A stretch of DNA of 37,394 nt from Melioribacter sp. (GCA_018333725.1 JAGXSM010000127.1:1-37394), one strand, 5' to 3'. Counted from the first letter of the stretch, positions 19,575-29,979 are shown. Notes: generated from the letters alone by a model not told the origin. Numbers and translations are program-made.

Positions 19575-20078
19575 CTACTCAGCGGTTCCGCCGGTTGCAG
19601 CACCTCGTATTTTGCTCCTTTCAATTGATTGAAGAGCAAGATACCGGTCGCCGAATTTTTCAAGATTTTCTGATTCTACATCAAACTGATCGAAGTGACG
19701 CTCCTCATCGGCAACAAGAGCTTCAAATAATTGTTTGGATACAGAATCCGCATTGGCAGAGCACTCGTTTGCCCATAAGTTGTATTCCTTTGCGCTTTCA
19801 TGTTCCATCTGTGCAGCTTTTTTTAACATTCCTTTTACATCATGAATTTTTTCGACGGGATATGCGGCAGCCATTTCCACCTCACCTCTTAGAAATAAAA
19901 TTCTCTCAGCCAGTTTTTCAATGTGAAGCATCTCTTCAATTGCGGTTTTCTTAAATAAGTTAGCAAGTAAATCATAACCCTGATCATCGCAGTGAAAATG
20001 GAAATACATATACTGGTGAACTGCATGTAATTCGTCGGTGACTGCTTTGTTTAATAAAACCTGACTTTTTTCGTGCAT
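19575..20078 (-). CDS. Bacterioferritin/ferritin-like protein
   Basis: LNKAVTDELHAVHQYMYFHFHCDDQGYDLLANLFKKTAIEEMLHIEKLAERILFLRG...ADEERHFDQFD. Confidence 0.85.
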   Translation of the reverse strand: MHEKSQVLLNKAVTDELHAVHQYMYFHFHCDDQGYDLLANLFKKTAIEEMLHIEKLAERILFLRGEVEMAAAYPVEKIHDVKGMLKKAAQMEHESAKEYNLWANECSANADSVSKQLFEALVADEERHFDQFDVESENLEKFGDRYLALQSIERSKIRGAATGGTAE

Positions 20079-20128
20079 CGTCTTCTCCTTAATGAATTTT
20101 AGAAAATCTACTGTTCAAAAATATCAAA

Positions 20129-20158
20129 TAAAAACCAATAATTCTTTGTTGGTTTTTA
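20129..20158. terminator. Hairpin between the YdeI-like and ferritin-like genes
   Basis: TAAAAACCAA (20129-20138) / TTGGTTTTTA (20149-20158), perfect 10 bp, 10-nt loop, followed on the minus strand by TTTGATATTTTTG. Confidence 0.55.
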
Positions 20159-20288
20159 AAAGAACAGATGACATGGCGTTATAACCGCAGAAGAATTTCT
20201 TAAAGGCTTAGAAACCAAACTATAATTATTTACGCTATATAACCAACAGTTCAACACGGACAAGCTTAAGGGTAAAGGGAATGGAAAA

Positions 20289-20882
20289 CTATTTTTTTGC
20301 TTTTACTTGTTTACCTACTTCCATTTCTGGAATTTTCTTTCCTTCTGAGGAGTAGTCGATCAATTTCTGTAAACGCTTAAAACGGGTTTCTTCTTTCTTT
20401 GCACTCAAAATCCACCAGCCGGTGGTCTTACGGTAATACGTTGGCATTGACTGATAAAATTTCCCGGCGATTCTATTCTTTCTAAATTTATCCAGGTATG
20501 ATTTATCCAGTTCAGCTTTTCTTTGTTCGTAAGAATAGATTTCTGATTTCTTTTCATTCCTTGCATCAAAGGCTGTAAGTCCGGCGCTCTGCATCAATCC
20601 TTTTTTGATCAATTCCTTCGCGCGGTTAATGTTAACCGCACTCCATATACTTCCCTTTCTGCGCGGTGTGAATCTGATTTTATAGCTAACATCATCAATG
20701 CTTTTACGGATTCCGTCAATCCATCCAAAACAGAGCGCAGCATCAACGGATTCCGGCCATGTTATGCTCGGTTTACCAGAATCTTTTTTGTAATATCCAA
20801 CCCACAGCTCATCTGCAGAATTGTAATTTCGGATGAACCATTTTCTTAATTCAATGGGTGATTTAAAAAATTTTGGAATCAC
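20289..20882 (-). CDS. YdeI/OmpD-associated family protein
   Basis: ELWVGYYKKDSGKPSITWPESVDAALCFGWIDGIRKSIDDVSYKIRFTPRRKGSIWSAVNINRAKELI is the family signature. Confidence 0.88.
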   Translation of the reverse strand: MIPKFFKSPIELRKWFIRNYNSADELWVGYYKKDSGKPSITWPESVDAALCFGWIDGIRKSIDDVSYKIRFTPRRKGSIWSAVNINRAKELIKKGLMQSAGLTAFDARNEKKSEIYSYEQRKAELDKSYLDKFRKNRIAGKFYQSMPTYYRKTTGWWILSAKKEETRFKRLQKLIDYSSEGKKIPEMEVGKQVKAKK

Positions 20883-20973
20883 AGAATATGATAATAATTA
20901 ATAATAAAATAATTCCGGTCTATTTCCAGAATTGTTTTCCTTTTTTCATTTTCTAAACAATTACTTTCTGCAT

Positions 20974-23592
20974 TTATCCTTTAACAAAGATTAAGCTTCC
21001 GGATCCGGGATAACGCACAATTATTTTATCACCGTTCTCATATTTGTTCATCAGCAGTTCTGCAGAAAGCGGATTTATCAAATATCTTTGAATAGTTCTT
21101 TTTAAAGGACGGGCTCCATAGGTAACATCGTAACCATGCTGAAGCAAAAAATCTTTAACACCCTCTTCAATTTCCAGTTGCAACCCTTTTTCTGCAAGCA
21201 TTTTTCCAACCCGCTGTAATTGCAAATCAATTATTTTTTCTATTTCACTTCTAAGAAGTGGTTTGAACAGAACAATTTCATCTATACGATTTAAGAATTC
21301 AGGTCTAATTGTTTTTCTGAGTAGTTCTGTTAATACAATTCTAAGTTCTCCCATTATGTTATCAAAGTTATTCTCGTCAATGGAAGAAAGTTTATCTTGA
21401 ATAAGATGTGACCCAAGATTTGATGTCATGATAATAATAGTGTTTTTGAAATCAACTGTTCTACCCTGATTATCGGTTAGTCTTCCATCATCAAGAACTT
21501 GTAGAAGGACATTAAAAACATCCGGATGAGCTTTTTCAATTTCATCAAGCAGAACAACAGAATATGGGCGCCGTCTGACTGCTTCGGTAAGTTGACCTCC
21601 CTCATCGTATCCGACATATCCCGGAGGCGCACCAATTAATCGCGATACAGAAAACTTTTCCATATACTCACTCATATCAATTCTTATCATAGCATGTTCA
21701 TCATCAAATAAGAATTCTGCAAGTGCGCGTGCAAGTTCTGTTTTACCTACCCCCGTTGTTCCAATAAAAATAAACGACCCGATTGGTCGGTTAGCGTCCT
21801 GTAGTCCCGCCCGGGATCTTCTTATAGCATTAGAAACCGCGGCAACAGCGTCTTCTTGCCCAACTACTCTTTTATGAAGTTCCTCTTCCAGGCGGAGTAA
21901 TTTACTCTTCTCGCTTTCCAGCATTTTACTTACGGGTATTCCTGTCCACTTAGCAACAACTTCAGCAACATCTTCAGCATCAACTTCCTCTTTCAACATT
22001 TTATTATTTTTCTGAATTACTGCTAATTCCCCGGTTTCTTTTTTCAACTTCCTTTCAAGTTCATTAATAAGTCCGTATCTAATTTCTGCAACCTTTCCAA
22101 AATTCCCGTCTCTTTCAAAGCGGTCAGCGTCTGTTTTAGCATGCTCTATTTCACTTTTCATAGATCGAATTTTCTGAATCTTTTCCTTTTCCAGCAACCA
22201 ATGACTTTTTAATCTGTTACGCTCTTCTTGAAGACCTTCAAATTCTTTTTGTAAATCTTCTAACCGCAAAGCCGATTCAGTATCTTTCTCTCGTTTAAGT
22301 GCCTCGCGTTCAATCTCGAGCTGTTTTACTTTTCGTTCAATTGCATCCAATTCTTCCGGCATAGAATCAATTTCGATTCTTAATTTTGATGCCGATTCGT
22401 CGATAAGATCAATTGCTTTATCTGGAAGGAATCGATCGGTTATATAGCGGTTTGAAAGTTGAACAGCCGCAACGATTGCACCATCTGTTATTCTAACACC
22501 ATGATGAATTTCATATCGATCTTTCAATCCTCTCAAAATTGAAATCGAATCTTCTTCGTTTGGTTCGGTTACAAGTACGGGTTGAAATCTTCTTTCGAGG
22601 GCGGCATCCTTCTCAATATATTTTCTATATTCATCAAGTGTTGTAGCACCAATTGCATGAAGTTCACCACGCGCAAGTGCGGGTTTTAAGATATTCGCGG
22701 CGTCCATTGCTCCTTCGGTTTTTCCAGCACCGACAAGAAGATGAAGTTCATCTATAAATAGAATTATTTCTCCTTCGGATTGCTGAACCTCTCTCACAAC
22801 AGCTTTTACACGTTCTTCAAATTGTCCGCGAAACTGAGTTCCTGCTACAAGTGCTCCCATATCGAGTGCGACTATTCTTTTTGTCTTCAATGTTTCTGGA
22901 ACATCGCCGCTAACTATTCTATGTGCAATTCCTTCTGCAATTGCTGTCTTACCTACACCGGGTTCACCAATCAATACCGGATTGTTCTTTGTCCTTCTCG
23001 AAAGAACTTGTAAAACCCTTCTTATCTCTTCGTCGCGGCCAATTACGGGATCCAGCTTATTAGATTTTGCAAGATCATTTAAGTCTCTTCCATATTTTTT
23101 TAATGCCTGGTATGTGTCTTCGGGGTTTTGCGATGTTACTCTTTGTGTTCCTCTAATATCTTTTAATGCCGAAAGTATTATGCTCTTGTTAACACCATTT
23201 TCATTTAAGAGTTTTCCGGCAGAGGTTTTATCTTCGCTTAATGCCAATATAATGTGTTCATTCGAAACATATTCGTCTTTTAAGTTTTTTGCTTCCTCTG
23301 CCGCGCCATCAAAAATTTTGGCGGTGTTAATTGATAATTGTTGATTTCCTATTCCGGCACCGGTTACTTTTGGAAGTCTTTCGAGAAGCTCGCCGATTTT
23401 AATTTTAAGCTGATTACTATTGCTGCCCGTTTTTTGAATTATTGAATATGCAACATTCGAATCGTCTTGTAGAATTGCTGCAAGCAGATGTTCTGGTTCT
23501 ACTATTTGATTGTTATAGTTCTGTGCAATCTCAATAGCGTTTTGAATAGTTTCCTGTGCCTTGACAGTAAATTTATTGAAGTTATATGTCAT
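20974..23592 (-). CDS. clpB: ATP-dependent chaperone ClpB
   Basis: Two AAA+ modules ([37 protein letters not shown]), N-terminal Clp repeats, coiled-coil middle domain, 872 aa. Confidence 0.97.
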   Translation of the reverse strand: MTYNFNKFTVKAQETIQNAIEIAQNYNNQIVEPEHLLAAILQDDSNVAYSIIQKTGSNSNQLKIKIGELLERLPKVTGAGIGNQQLSINTAKIFDGAAEEAKNLKDEYVSNEHIILALSEDKTSAGKLLNENGVNKSIILSALKDIRGTQRVTSQNPEDTYQALKKYGRDLNDLAKSNKLDPVIGRDEEIRRVLQVLSRRTKNNPVLIGEPGVGKTAIAEGIAHRIVSGDVPETLKTKRIVALDMGALVAGTQFRGQFEERVKAVVREVQQSEGEIILFIDELHLLVGAGKTEGAMDAANILKPALARGELHAIGATTLDEYRKYIEKDAALERRFQPVLVTEPNEEDSISILRGLKDRYEIHHGVRITDGAIVAAVQLSNRYITDRFLPDKAIDLIDESASKLRIEIDSMPEELDAIERKVKQLEIEREALKREKDTESALRLEDLQKEFEGLQEERNRLKSHWLLEKEKIQKIRSMKSEIEHAKTDADRFERDGNFGKVAEIRYGLINELERKLKKETGELAVIQKNNKMLKEEVDAEDVAEVVAKWTGIPVSKMLESEKSKLLRLEEELHKRVVGQEDAVAAVSNAIRRSRAGLQDANRPIGSFIFIGTTGVGKTELARALAEFLFDDEHAMIRIDMSEYMEKFSVSRLIGAPPGYVGYDEGGQLTEAVRRRPYSVVLLDEIEKAHPDVFNVLLQVLDDGRLTDNQGRTVDFKNTIIIMTSNLGSHLIQDKLSSIDENNFDNIMGELRIVLTELLRKTIRPEFLNRIDEIVLFKPLLRSEIEKIIDLQLQRVGKMLAEKGLQLEIEEGVKDFLLQHGYDVTYGARPLKRTIQRYLINPLSAELLMNKYENGDKIIVRYPGSGSLIFVKG

Positions 23593-23622
23593 GATATTTT
23601 ACCAAAATTTTGTGTTGTTAAA

Positions 23623-23631
23623 TTAGCACTC
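23623..23631. promoter_or_regulatory. Single half-site of the CIRCE/HrcA operator upstream of clpB
   Basis: TTAGCACTC exactly matches one arm of TTAGCACTC-N9-GAGTGCTAA; the second arm is absent. Confidence 0.25.
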
Positions 23632-23797
23632 ATACAAAAGATAATCATTAAAAGTTTCACAACAAATGACAAGTATACTAATTATTATTATTTTAGTTAT
23701 ATCTATAGATATTTGAATGTATGTCAAATACGGCTTATTGGATTCCTTGTTACTACAATTCATTTATCCTAATTTTGCATCCTCAAAAGAAAGTTTT

Positions 23798-25162
23798 ATG
23801 ACACATTTACTATCGCAAAACGAAGATACAATTGTTGCACTTGCAACTCCTCCGGGTATTGGTGCGCTTTCAATTATACGGATTAGCGGGCCGAATAGTT
23901 TTTTTGCAGTTGATAAAATCTTTTCTGGTAAAAAACCGATTCAAGAATCTGCGAGTCATACAATTCATTATGGAAAAATATTCGAAAAGGATCAGCTAAT
24001 TGACGATGTTCTTGTTTCTGTTTTCCGTGCACCAAATTCTTACACGGGAGAAGATTCGTTAGAAATTAGCACACATGGTAGTCCGCTCATAGCTCAAAAA
24101 ATAATTTCGCTTATCATAGAAAGTGATGTTCGCCTTGCAGAGCCGGGTGAATTTACAAAACGTGCATTTCTGAATGGTAGAATAGATCTTGCTCAGGCAG
24201 AAGCGGTCGCTGATGTAATAAATTCGAATACAGAAGCATCGCTGCGGGGCGCCAGGAATCAGCTTGATGGACTTCTATCTCAAAAAGTAGATCAACTTAG
24301 AGAATTACTGGTAAACACTTCTTCATTAATTGAACTGGAACTTGATTTTGCTGAGGAAGACCTGCAATTCATGTCAATCAAAGAAATACTAAATAATATC
24401 AATAGAATAGAAGATGAAATTGATAATCTATTATTAAGCTATTCCTTCGGTAGAATTATCAAAGATGGTGTAAATGTTGCGCTGGTAGGAAAACCAAATG
24501 TTGGAAAATCATCTTTATTAAATTATTTGCTAAAGGAATCCCGCGCAATTGTAAGCGATATACCGGGAACAACAAGAGATATTATTAGAGAAGAACTTAC
24601 CATCGATGGAATTTTGTTTAGATTGTTCGATACTGCCGGGATTAGAACCAGCTCCAATTTAATTGAAATCGAGGGAGTTAATAGAAGTCGGGAAGCCGTA
24701 CAAAACGCAGATATTGTTCTATTTCTTAACGACGCTACAATTGGATTTAGCAGTGACCTTTATAATGAGCTATTAGAGTTAACTAACGACGAAAGGATTC
24801 TTTCGGTTGTAAACAAAATAGATATTGTTAAAACCGAAGACCCGCGATATGTTGTTGGAATCTCAGCGAAAACGGGAGAGGGAATTAAAGCTCTATTCGA
24901 CAAAATGACTCTGAAAGCAGTCGGAACAAAAAATTATTCCGAAAAGTCTGCAATAGTATCAAACATCAGGCATCATAATTCATTACAAAAGGCAAAAGCT
25001 CACTTGGAAGGAGCTAAACGATCCATAGAGGAAAAACTGACCGGTGAATTTATTGCAGTTGATCTCAGGAATGCCGAAAGCGCTTTAGGCGAAATAATTG
25101 GAAAAGTGACTTCCGATGATATACTAAATAATATTTTTTCAAAATTTTGCATTGGAAAATGA
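23798..25162 (+). CDS. mnmE: tRNA uridine-5-carboxymethylaminomethyl(34) synthesis GTPase MnmE
   Basis: DTIVALATPPGIGALSIIRISG, GKPNVGKSSLLNYLL, DTAGIR, C-terminal FCIGK. ATG at 23798 fits better than the ORF-track start at 23717. Confidence 0.96.
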   Translation: MTHLLSQNEDTIVALATPPGIGALSIIRISGPNSFFAVDKIFSGKKPIQESASHTIHYGKIFEKDQLIDDVLVSVFRAPNSYTGEDSLEISTHGSPLIAQKIISLIIESDVRLAEPGEFTKRAFLNGRIDLAQAEAVADVINSNTEASLRGARNQLDGLLSQKVDQLRELLVNTSSLIELELDFAEEDLQFMSIKEILNNINRIEDEIDNLLLSYSFGRIIKDGVNVALVGKPNVGKSSLLNYLLKESRAIVSDIPGTTRDIIREELTIDGILFRLFDTAGIRTSSNLIEIEGVNRSREAVQNADIVLFLNDATIGFSSDLYNELLELTNDERILSVVNKIDIVKTEDPRYVVGISAKTGEGIKALFDKMTLKAVGTKNYSEKSAIVSNIRHHNSLQKAKAHLEGAKRSIEEKLTGEFIAVDLRNAESALGEIIGKVTSDDILNNIFSKFCIGK

Positions 25163-25164
25163 AA

Positions 25165-25180
25165 TGTTTCATGTGAAACG
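25165..25180. promoter_or_regulatory. parS-like site 1
   Basis: TGTTTCATGTGAAACG vs consensus TGTTTCACGTGAAACA: 14/16 matches; contains the 14-mer GTTTCATGTGAAAC. Confidence 0.55.
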
Positions 25181-25200
25181 TAAGTAATTATACGTTTTAC
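25173..25200. repeat. Inverted repeat between the parS-like sites
   Basis: GTGAAACGTA (25173-25182) / TACGTTTTAC (25191-25200): 10 bp with 1 mismatch, 8-nt loop. Confidence 0.5.
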
Positions 25201-25201
25201 A

Positions 25202-25210
25202 TTATCCACA
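25202..25210 (+). promoter_or_regulatory. DnaA box
   Basis: TTATCCACA, exact match to the canonical DnaA box. Confidence 0.5.
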
Positions 25211-25221
25211 ACACACTGATA

Positions 25222-25237
25222 AGTTTCATGTGAAACA
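25222..25237. promoter_or_regulatory. parS-like site 2
   Basis: AGTTTCATGTGAAACA vs TGTTTCACGTGAAACA: 14/16; same 14-mer core as site 1, offset 57 bp. Confidence 0.55.
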
Positions 25238-25247
25238 GAAAGTAAAT

Positions 25248-27122
25248 ATGAAAGAATTTGATATAATAATTGTTGGTGGCGGACATGCTGGCATAGAAGC
25301 GGCGATTTCGGCTGCTCGAATGGGCTGCTCTGTTGGTATAGTAACTATGGATAAAATTGCTTTTGGTAGAATGTCCTGTAATCCAGCTATTGGTGGTAGT
25401 GCAAAAGGGCATTTAGTTCATGAAATTGATGCTCTTGGAGGTATGATGGGCATAATTGCCGATCGATCAGGAATCCAATTCAGAACTCTAAACAAATCAA
25501 AAGGTCCGGCTGTTTGGGCTGGTAGAAGTCAGAACGATAGAAAGATTTATTCGGAAGTTGCAACCGAAGTAGTCACCGAATCAGAAAATATTGAAGTAAT
25601 TGAGGATTCTATAATTGAGGCGATTGAAGAAGGGAAAAAAATTGTTGGCGCCAGAACTGCATCGGGAATTGAAATTAAATGTAAGGCACTAATAGTTTGT
25701 TCGGGTACTTTTCTAAACGGATTGATGCATACCGGTTTAAATGCAACAAAAGGGGGGCGTTTTGGAGAAAACCCGTCAACAGGATTGACAGAGTCCTTAA
25801 TAAATATGGGATTTGAATCCGGAAGATTAAAAACCGGTACGCCGCCTCGATTGCATAAGGAATCAATAAATTGGGATATTTTAGAAGAACAGCCTGGCGA
25901 TATTCCTCCTTTACCATTTTCCCGAAGAACTCCAAAAAATCAATTTCCCTATCAAAGACAGTTAAGCTGTTACATTACTTATACAGATAAAAAAGTACAT
26001 GGAATTCTTGAAAAAGGATTCGACAGATCACCTATGTATACAGGACTAATTTCAGGTATCGGGCCTAGATATTGTCCTTCTATAGAAGACAAAGTAAAAA
26101 GATTCAATGATAAAGAGCGTCATCAATTGTTTCTTGAACCGGAAGGATTGGATTCTGAACTCATTTATTTAAATGGATTTGCTACATCTCTGCCAGAAGA
26201 AATTCAACTTGAAGCACTAATAAATATTAAAGGACTGGAAGAAGTGAAGATGGTGAGGCCCGGATATGCTGTAGAGTACGATTATTTTCCGCCTTACCAG
26301 GTCGATTTGACACTAGAAACTAAATTGGTTCAAGGACTTTACTTTGCCGGTCAGGTCAACGGAACCTCCGGGTATGAAGAAGCTGCCGGACAGGGAATTA
26401 TTGCTGGTATTAATGCCACCTTAAAAATTCAGAAAAGGGAAGAGTTCGTTCTAAAAAGAAGTGAAGCTTACATAGGTGTTTTAATTGATGACTTAGTTGG
26501 AAAATCTACCAATGAACCTTATCGAATGTTTACTTCGCGAGCTGAACATCGTTTGGTATTAAGACAGGATAATGCAGATAGAAGATTGATGAAATTTGGT
26601 GTGGACTTTGGTTTGGTTTCTGAAGAAATGTACAACGAACTTCAGAGAAGAGAAGCATTAATAACAAAGACAAAAGAATTTCTAAACACAGCAAAAGTTA
26701 CTCCGCAAGAAATCAATCCATATTTAGCATCTATAGAAACCAGTCCAATAGATAATAGCGAAACAATTGAAAAGATTCTTAAGCGTCCTGAAGTTTCTCT
26801 TAAGGAGCTTCTCGAGAATATTCGAAATGGAAACAATGATATTAGGGAAATCTTGAAGGAGAGCCTGGTAATCGAACAAGCGGAGATAGAAATTAAATAT
26901 AGCGGATACATTCAACGCCAGACAGATTTGATAGAGAAGATGAATAGATTGGAAGACATGTTAATTCCACTTAATTTCAATTATTCTAATTTAAAATCTA
27001 TTTCTGCGGAAGGAAGAGAAAAGCTTTCTAAAGTAAAACCACGTTCCATAGCTCAGGCATCCAGAATCTCGGGTGTAACACCTTCAGATATTTCTGTTTT
27101 ATTAGTATATTTGAAAAGCTAA
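25248..27122 (+). CDS. mnmG: tRNA uridine-5-carboxymethylaminomethyl(34) synthesis enzyme MnmG (GidA)
   Basis: FDIIIVGGGHAGIEAAISAARMGCSVGIVT, MSCNPAIGGSAKGHLVHEIDALGG, FTSRAEHRLVLRQDNADRRL. ATG at 25248 preferred over the GTG at 25230. Confidence 0.97.
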   Translation: MKEFDIIIVGGGHAGIEAAISAARMGCSVGIVTMDKIAFGRMSCNPAIGGSAKGHLVHEIDALGGMMGIIADRSGIQFRTLNKSKGPAVWAGRSQNDRKIYSEVATEVVTESENIEVIEDSIIEAIEEGKKIVGARTASGIEIKCKALIVCSGTFLNGLMHTGLNATKGGRFGENPSTGLTESLINMGFESGRLKTGTPPRLHKESINWDILEEQPGDIPPLPFSRRTPKNQFPYQRQLSCYITYTDKKVHGILEKGFDRSPMYTGLISGIGPRYCPSIEDKVKRFNDKERHQLFLEPEGLDSELIYLNGFATSLPEEIQLEALINIKGLEEVKMVRPGYAVEYDYFPPYQVDLTLETKLVQGLYFAGQVNGTSGYEEAAGQGIIAGINATLKIQKREEFVLKRSEAYIGVLIDDLVGKSTNEPYRMFTSRAEHRLVLRQDNADRRLMKFGVDFGLVSEEMYNELQRREALITKTKEFLNTAKVTPQEINPYLASIETSPIDNSETIEKILKRPEVSLKELLENIRNGNNDIREILKESLVIEQAEIEIKYSGYIQRQTDLIEKMNRLEDMLIPLNFNYSNLKSISAEGREKLSKVKPRSIAQASRISGVTPSDISVLLVYLKS

Positions 27123-27134
27123 TTTTTAGAGGGT

Positions 27135-27818
27135 TTGTTGGATCTTCAAGAGCAGTATTTACGCGAGCTGAAGATGCTCTTCTGGGAAAATAGTCTTAAT
27201 CCCGATGAATATCAGCTGGAAAGACTTGCAAATTTTGCAATTCTTGTCACTCAAAAGAACTCAAAAGTTAATTTAATATCACGTAGAGATATTCCAAAGA
27301 TTATTGAAAACCACGTCTTCATTTCTGCATTAGTTTCCGAGTATATTCCCCCCAAGGCAACAAGATTTTTAGATATTGGAACCGGAGGTGGCTTCCCCGG
27401 AATTCCTCTTGCCATAACAAGACCAATGTTGAAAGGAGTGCTTGTTGATTCTACTTCTAAAAAGATAGATGCTGTAAAAGAATTTATAAGCAAACTTAAG
27501 CTGAATAATATTGTAGCGGAAAATTTTAGAGTGGAGAGTAACGAATTCATTCAGAAATACTCCAATTCCTTTGATGTTGTAATTAGTAGAGCAACTGTAC
27601 CTTTAATAATTCTATTTCGATATGCACTTCCTTTAATTAAAGAGAAAGGATTTATAATATCGATGAAGGGCGGAGACATTAGCGATGAGTTTAAGACGGC
27701 AGAGCTGAAGTATAAAGCAAACCTAAAAAAATCAACAGTGTTTGAACTTGCTTACAAGCCCAATAATGTTAGAAATGAAAAAGCAAAAAAGCTGATATTG
27801 ATGGAATTAGTAAAGTAA
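27135..27818 (+). CDS. rsmG: 16S rRNA (guanine(527)-N(7))-methyltransferase RsmG (GidB)
   Basis: KVNLISRRDIPKIIENHVFISAL and FLDIGTGGGFPGIPLAITRP; follows mnmG in canonical order; TTG start. Confidence 0.93.
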   Translation: MLDLQEQYLRELKMLFWENSLNPDEYQLERLANFAILVTQKNSKVNLISRRDIPKIIENHVFISALVSEYIPPKATRFLDIGTGGGFPGIPLAITRPMLKGVLVDSTSKKIDAVKEFISKLKLNNIVAENFRVESNEFIQKYSNSFDVVISRATVPLIILFRYALPLIKEKGFIISMKGGDISDEFKTAELKYKANLKKSTVFELAYKPNNVRNEKAKKLILMELVK

Positions 27819-27933
27819 TTTACACTACAGATTTCTTTTCTAACTTAATTCCCGAATTGCACTCGATTCTTTACTCTTTTCAAGTTTTTGACTAATCAAA
27901 TAATTATTTTGTAAAAGCAATTATTGAAAAAAT

Positions 27934-29049
27934 GTGAAAACACAAAAATTTTTACAATATCCACCACAAAGAAATATTGTCTTTATACTGGGGGCCGGTG
28001 CTTCTAGACCAGATGGGGTTCCTCTGCAAAGAGATACACTGCCAATGATAATTGCTCAAAATATTCCCGAGATTCAAAATTCAGAAATTGGAAAAATAGT
28101 AATTGAGTTTATAAAAGATAATTTTGAATATAATGCCGTCACACAACAATTTCCTCAGCTTGAAGCAGTATTTGGATTCTTAGATTATTTTATTCAGCAA
28201 AACGAAAGTCTTAATGTTAAATATCCTAATCAAAGACTGCGTGAAATTAGAGAGTACTTAATTAAGTTGATTCACTATGTTGTAAATCTCCAGACCGATA
28301 AAACAAGTCACTATTACCAGATCTTCTGGAATTCGATCATTCAAAAAAATAGAAATACATCGATTATTACGCTTAATTATGACACATTATTAGAACAAGC
28401 ATTCGATCATCTCTACAAAAAAGTTGGTTATATTGATTATTGTATTCCCTTTATGAATTACGAAAAGCTTCCCCAGCTAAATCAATACAATTTCTGGGTC
28501 AATCCAAGGGAGCCGGTTTTAGTTGAAGAAGACGAAAACCCGATTCCTTTTAAGATTCTTAAGTTGCATGGCAGCTTAAACTGGAAATACTGTAATTGTT
28601 GTAATCAAACATTACTAACTCCGTGGGATAGAAATATCGATTTAAATAAAGGAAAGTTTCTCGGTTATACATATCCGGGAAAATTGGAATACGAATATAG
28701 TTGTCCGATAGATGGAACGGAATTCCAAACTTTGATTATGCCGCCGAGCTATCTAAAGTTTTTAAACCACCCGGTAATTTCTCAACTTATGACAGAGTCT
28801 TCCAGGGAGATTAGAAATGCAAAAAAAATTGTTTTTGTAGGATACTCTCTATCGAACGCAGACATTCATGTAAAAGCATTATTAAAAAAACAGATCACAC
28901 CCGAAAAAGAACTGATTGTTATCAATCCAAAAAAGAAAGAATCTTTAGAGCTCAATTATAAATCGCTAAGTAAAAATGCAAAATTTATAGACAGCAGCTT
29001 CGAAGATTTTGTTCAAAACAGGGAATTAACAGATCTAATTTTCTCATAG
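27934..29049 (+). CDS. SIR2-like domain protein (putative NADase) with Cys-rich insertion
   Basis: FILGAGASRPDGVPL, IITLNYDTLLEQAF, ILKLHGSLNW, GYSLSNADIHVKALL; cysteines YCNCCN and SCPIDG suggest a zinc site. Confidence 0.85.
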   Translation: MKTQKFLQYPPQRNIVFILGAGASRPDGVPLQRDTLPMIIAQNIPEIQNSEIGKIVIEFIKDNFEYNAVTQQFPQLEAVFGFLDYFIQQNESLNVKYPNQRLREIREYLIKLIHYVVNLQTDKTSHYYQIFWNSIIQKNRNTSIITLNYDTLLEQAFDHLYKKVGYIDYCIPFMNYEKLPQLNQYNFWVNPREPVLVEEDENPIPFKILKLHGSLNWKYCNCCNQTLLTPWDRNIDLNKGKFLGYTYPGKLEYEYSCPIDGTEFQTLIMPPSYLKFLNHPVISQLMTESSREIRNAKKIVFVGYSLSNADIHVKALLKKQITPEKELIVINPKKKESLELNYKSLSKNAKFIDSSFEDFVQNRELTDLIFS

Positions 29050-29105
29050 ATTTTTATTGATTACTTGCCGCCAGTCCTCTATTTTTATACTACTGTAAAT
29101 TAATA

Positions 29106-29708
29106 GTGGAATTATTTAGAATGCTTTCAAAATTGGCAACTCTGATACTTGGTATTCTTTCGGAACGCGAACGCAATCCATATGAAATAACTAAGATGCT
29201 CGAATATTTACAAACGAAAAAGTGGCTTCCTTTGGCTGATTCGACCGTTTATGCGACAATTAACAATCTTAAAAAGCGGGGATTGATTAGCGGGAGAATA
29301 GAGAAATCCGGAAATCTACCCGAGAAGACTATTTATAATATTACCCCGGAAGGGGAGGTTGAACTTCAGGAATCGATAACCGGATTTTTATCGGAAGATA
29401 ATTACCAGACAACCAATTTTGATATTGGAATTTTACTAATGCACAATCTAAGTAAGAATGAAATACTGATTAAGCTTAAGGAGAAGCTGGAGCGCCTTGA
29501 AGCAAATGCATTCGATATTAGAAAACAGGTCTTTGCATTTGAAAGAGAAGCCGGTAAAATTGCGTTTACAAGCCTCGCAATGCTTAAGCACCGCTTACAT
29601 GTAAGCGAAGCCGAAATAAAAACCATCAAAGAGCTAATTAAAGAACTAAATATTAGAATGGAAGTTTCTGAGTTATCTCCTTTTGATATGAGAATGGTCG
29701 GAGGATAA
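29106..29708 (+). CDS. PadR family transcriptional regulator
   Basis: LILGILSERERNPYEITKMLEY...LADSTVYATINNLKKRGLISGR...KTIYNITPEGEVEL plus helical C-terminus; true start may be ATG 29121. Confidence 0.85.
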   Translation: MELFRMLSKLATLILGILSERERNPYEITKMLEYLQTKKWLPLADSTVYATINNLKKRGLISGRIEKSGNLPEKTIYNITPEGEVELQESITGFLSEDNYQTTNFDIGILLMHNLSKNEILIKLKEKLERLEANAFDIRKQVFAFEREAGKIAFTSLAMLKHRLHVSEAEIKTIKELIKELNIRMEVSELSPFDMRMVGG

Positions 29709-29979
29709 TTGATGAGTCAATTTCTATTATTCTGTAAGGATATGTTTCTCACAAAAATTTCATTTCTACAATAAGTAATAGCTTCACACATCTACAAAAA
29801 GAATTAGCACAATTCGATATACAAACCATTTACTAAAGGCAAGTTTAATATTTACAAATTTTTGATTGTTTTGCTCTTTGCAGATCAACTTAATATTTTC
29901 TTTTCATAAAAAAAGAATTCTATTCGAGTTTACTTGAGCAAAAAGAAAAAATTAGGATATTAACTTTACCTCAAATAAA

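Noticed and set aside
22982-23344. 120-aa ORF antisense to clpB (and other antisense ORFs such as 726-1139, 5429-5752, 8890-9252)
   Set aside because: Fully antisense to well-supported genes, no homology features.
23601-23612. CAAAATTTTG palindrome near the clpB start
   Set aside because: Simple A/T palindrome, expected by chance in AT-rich intergenic DNA.
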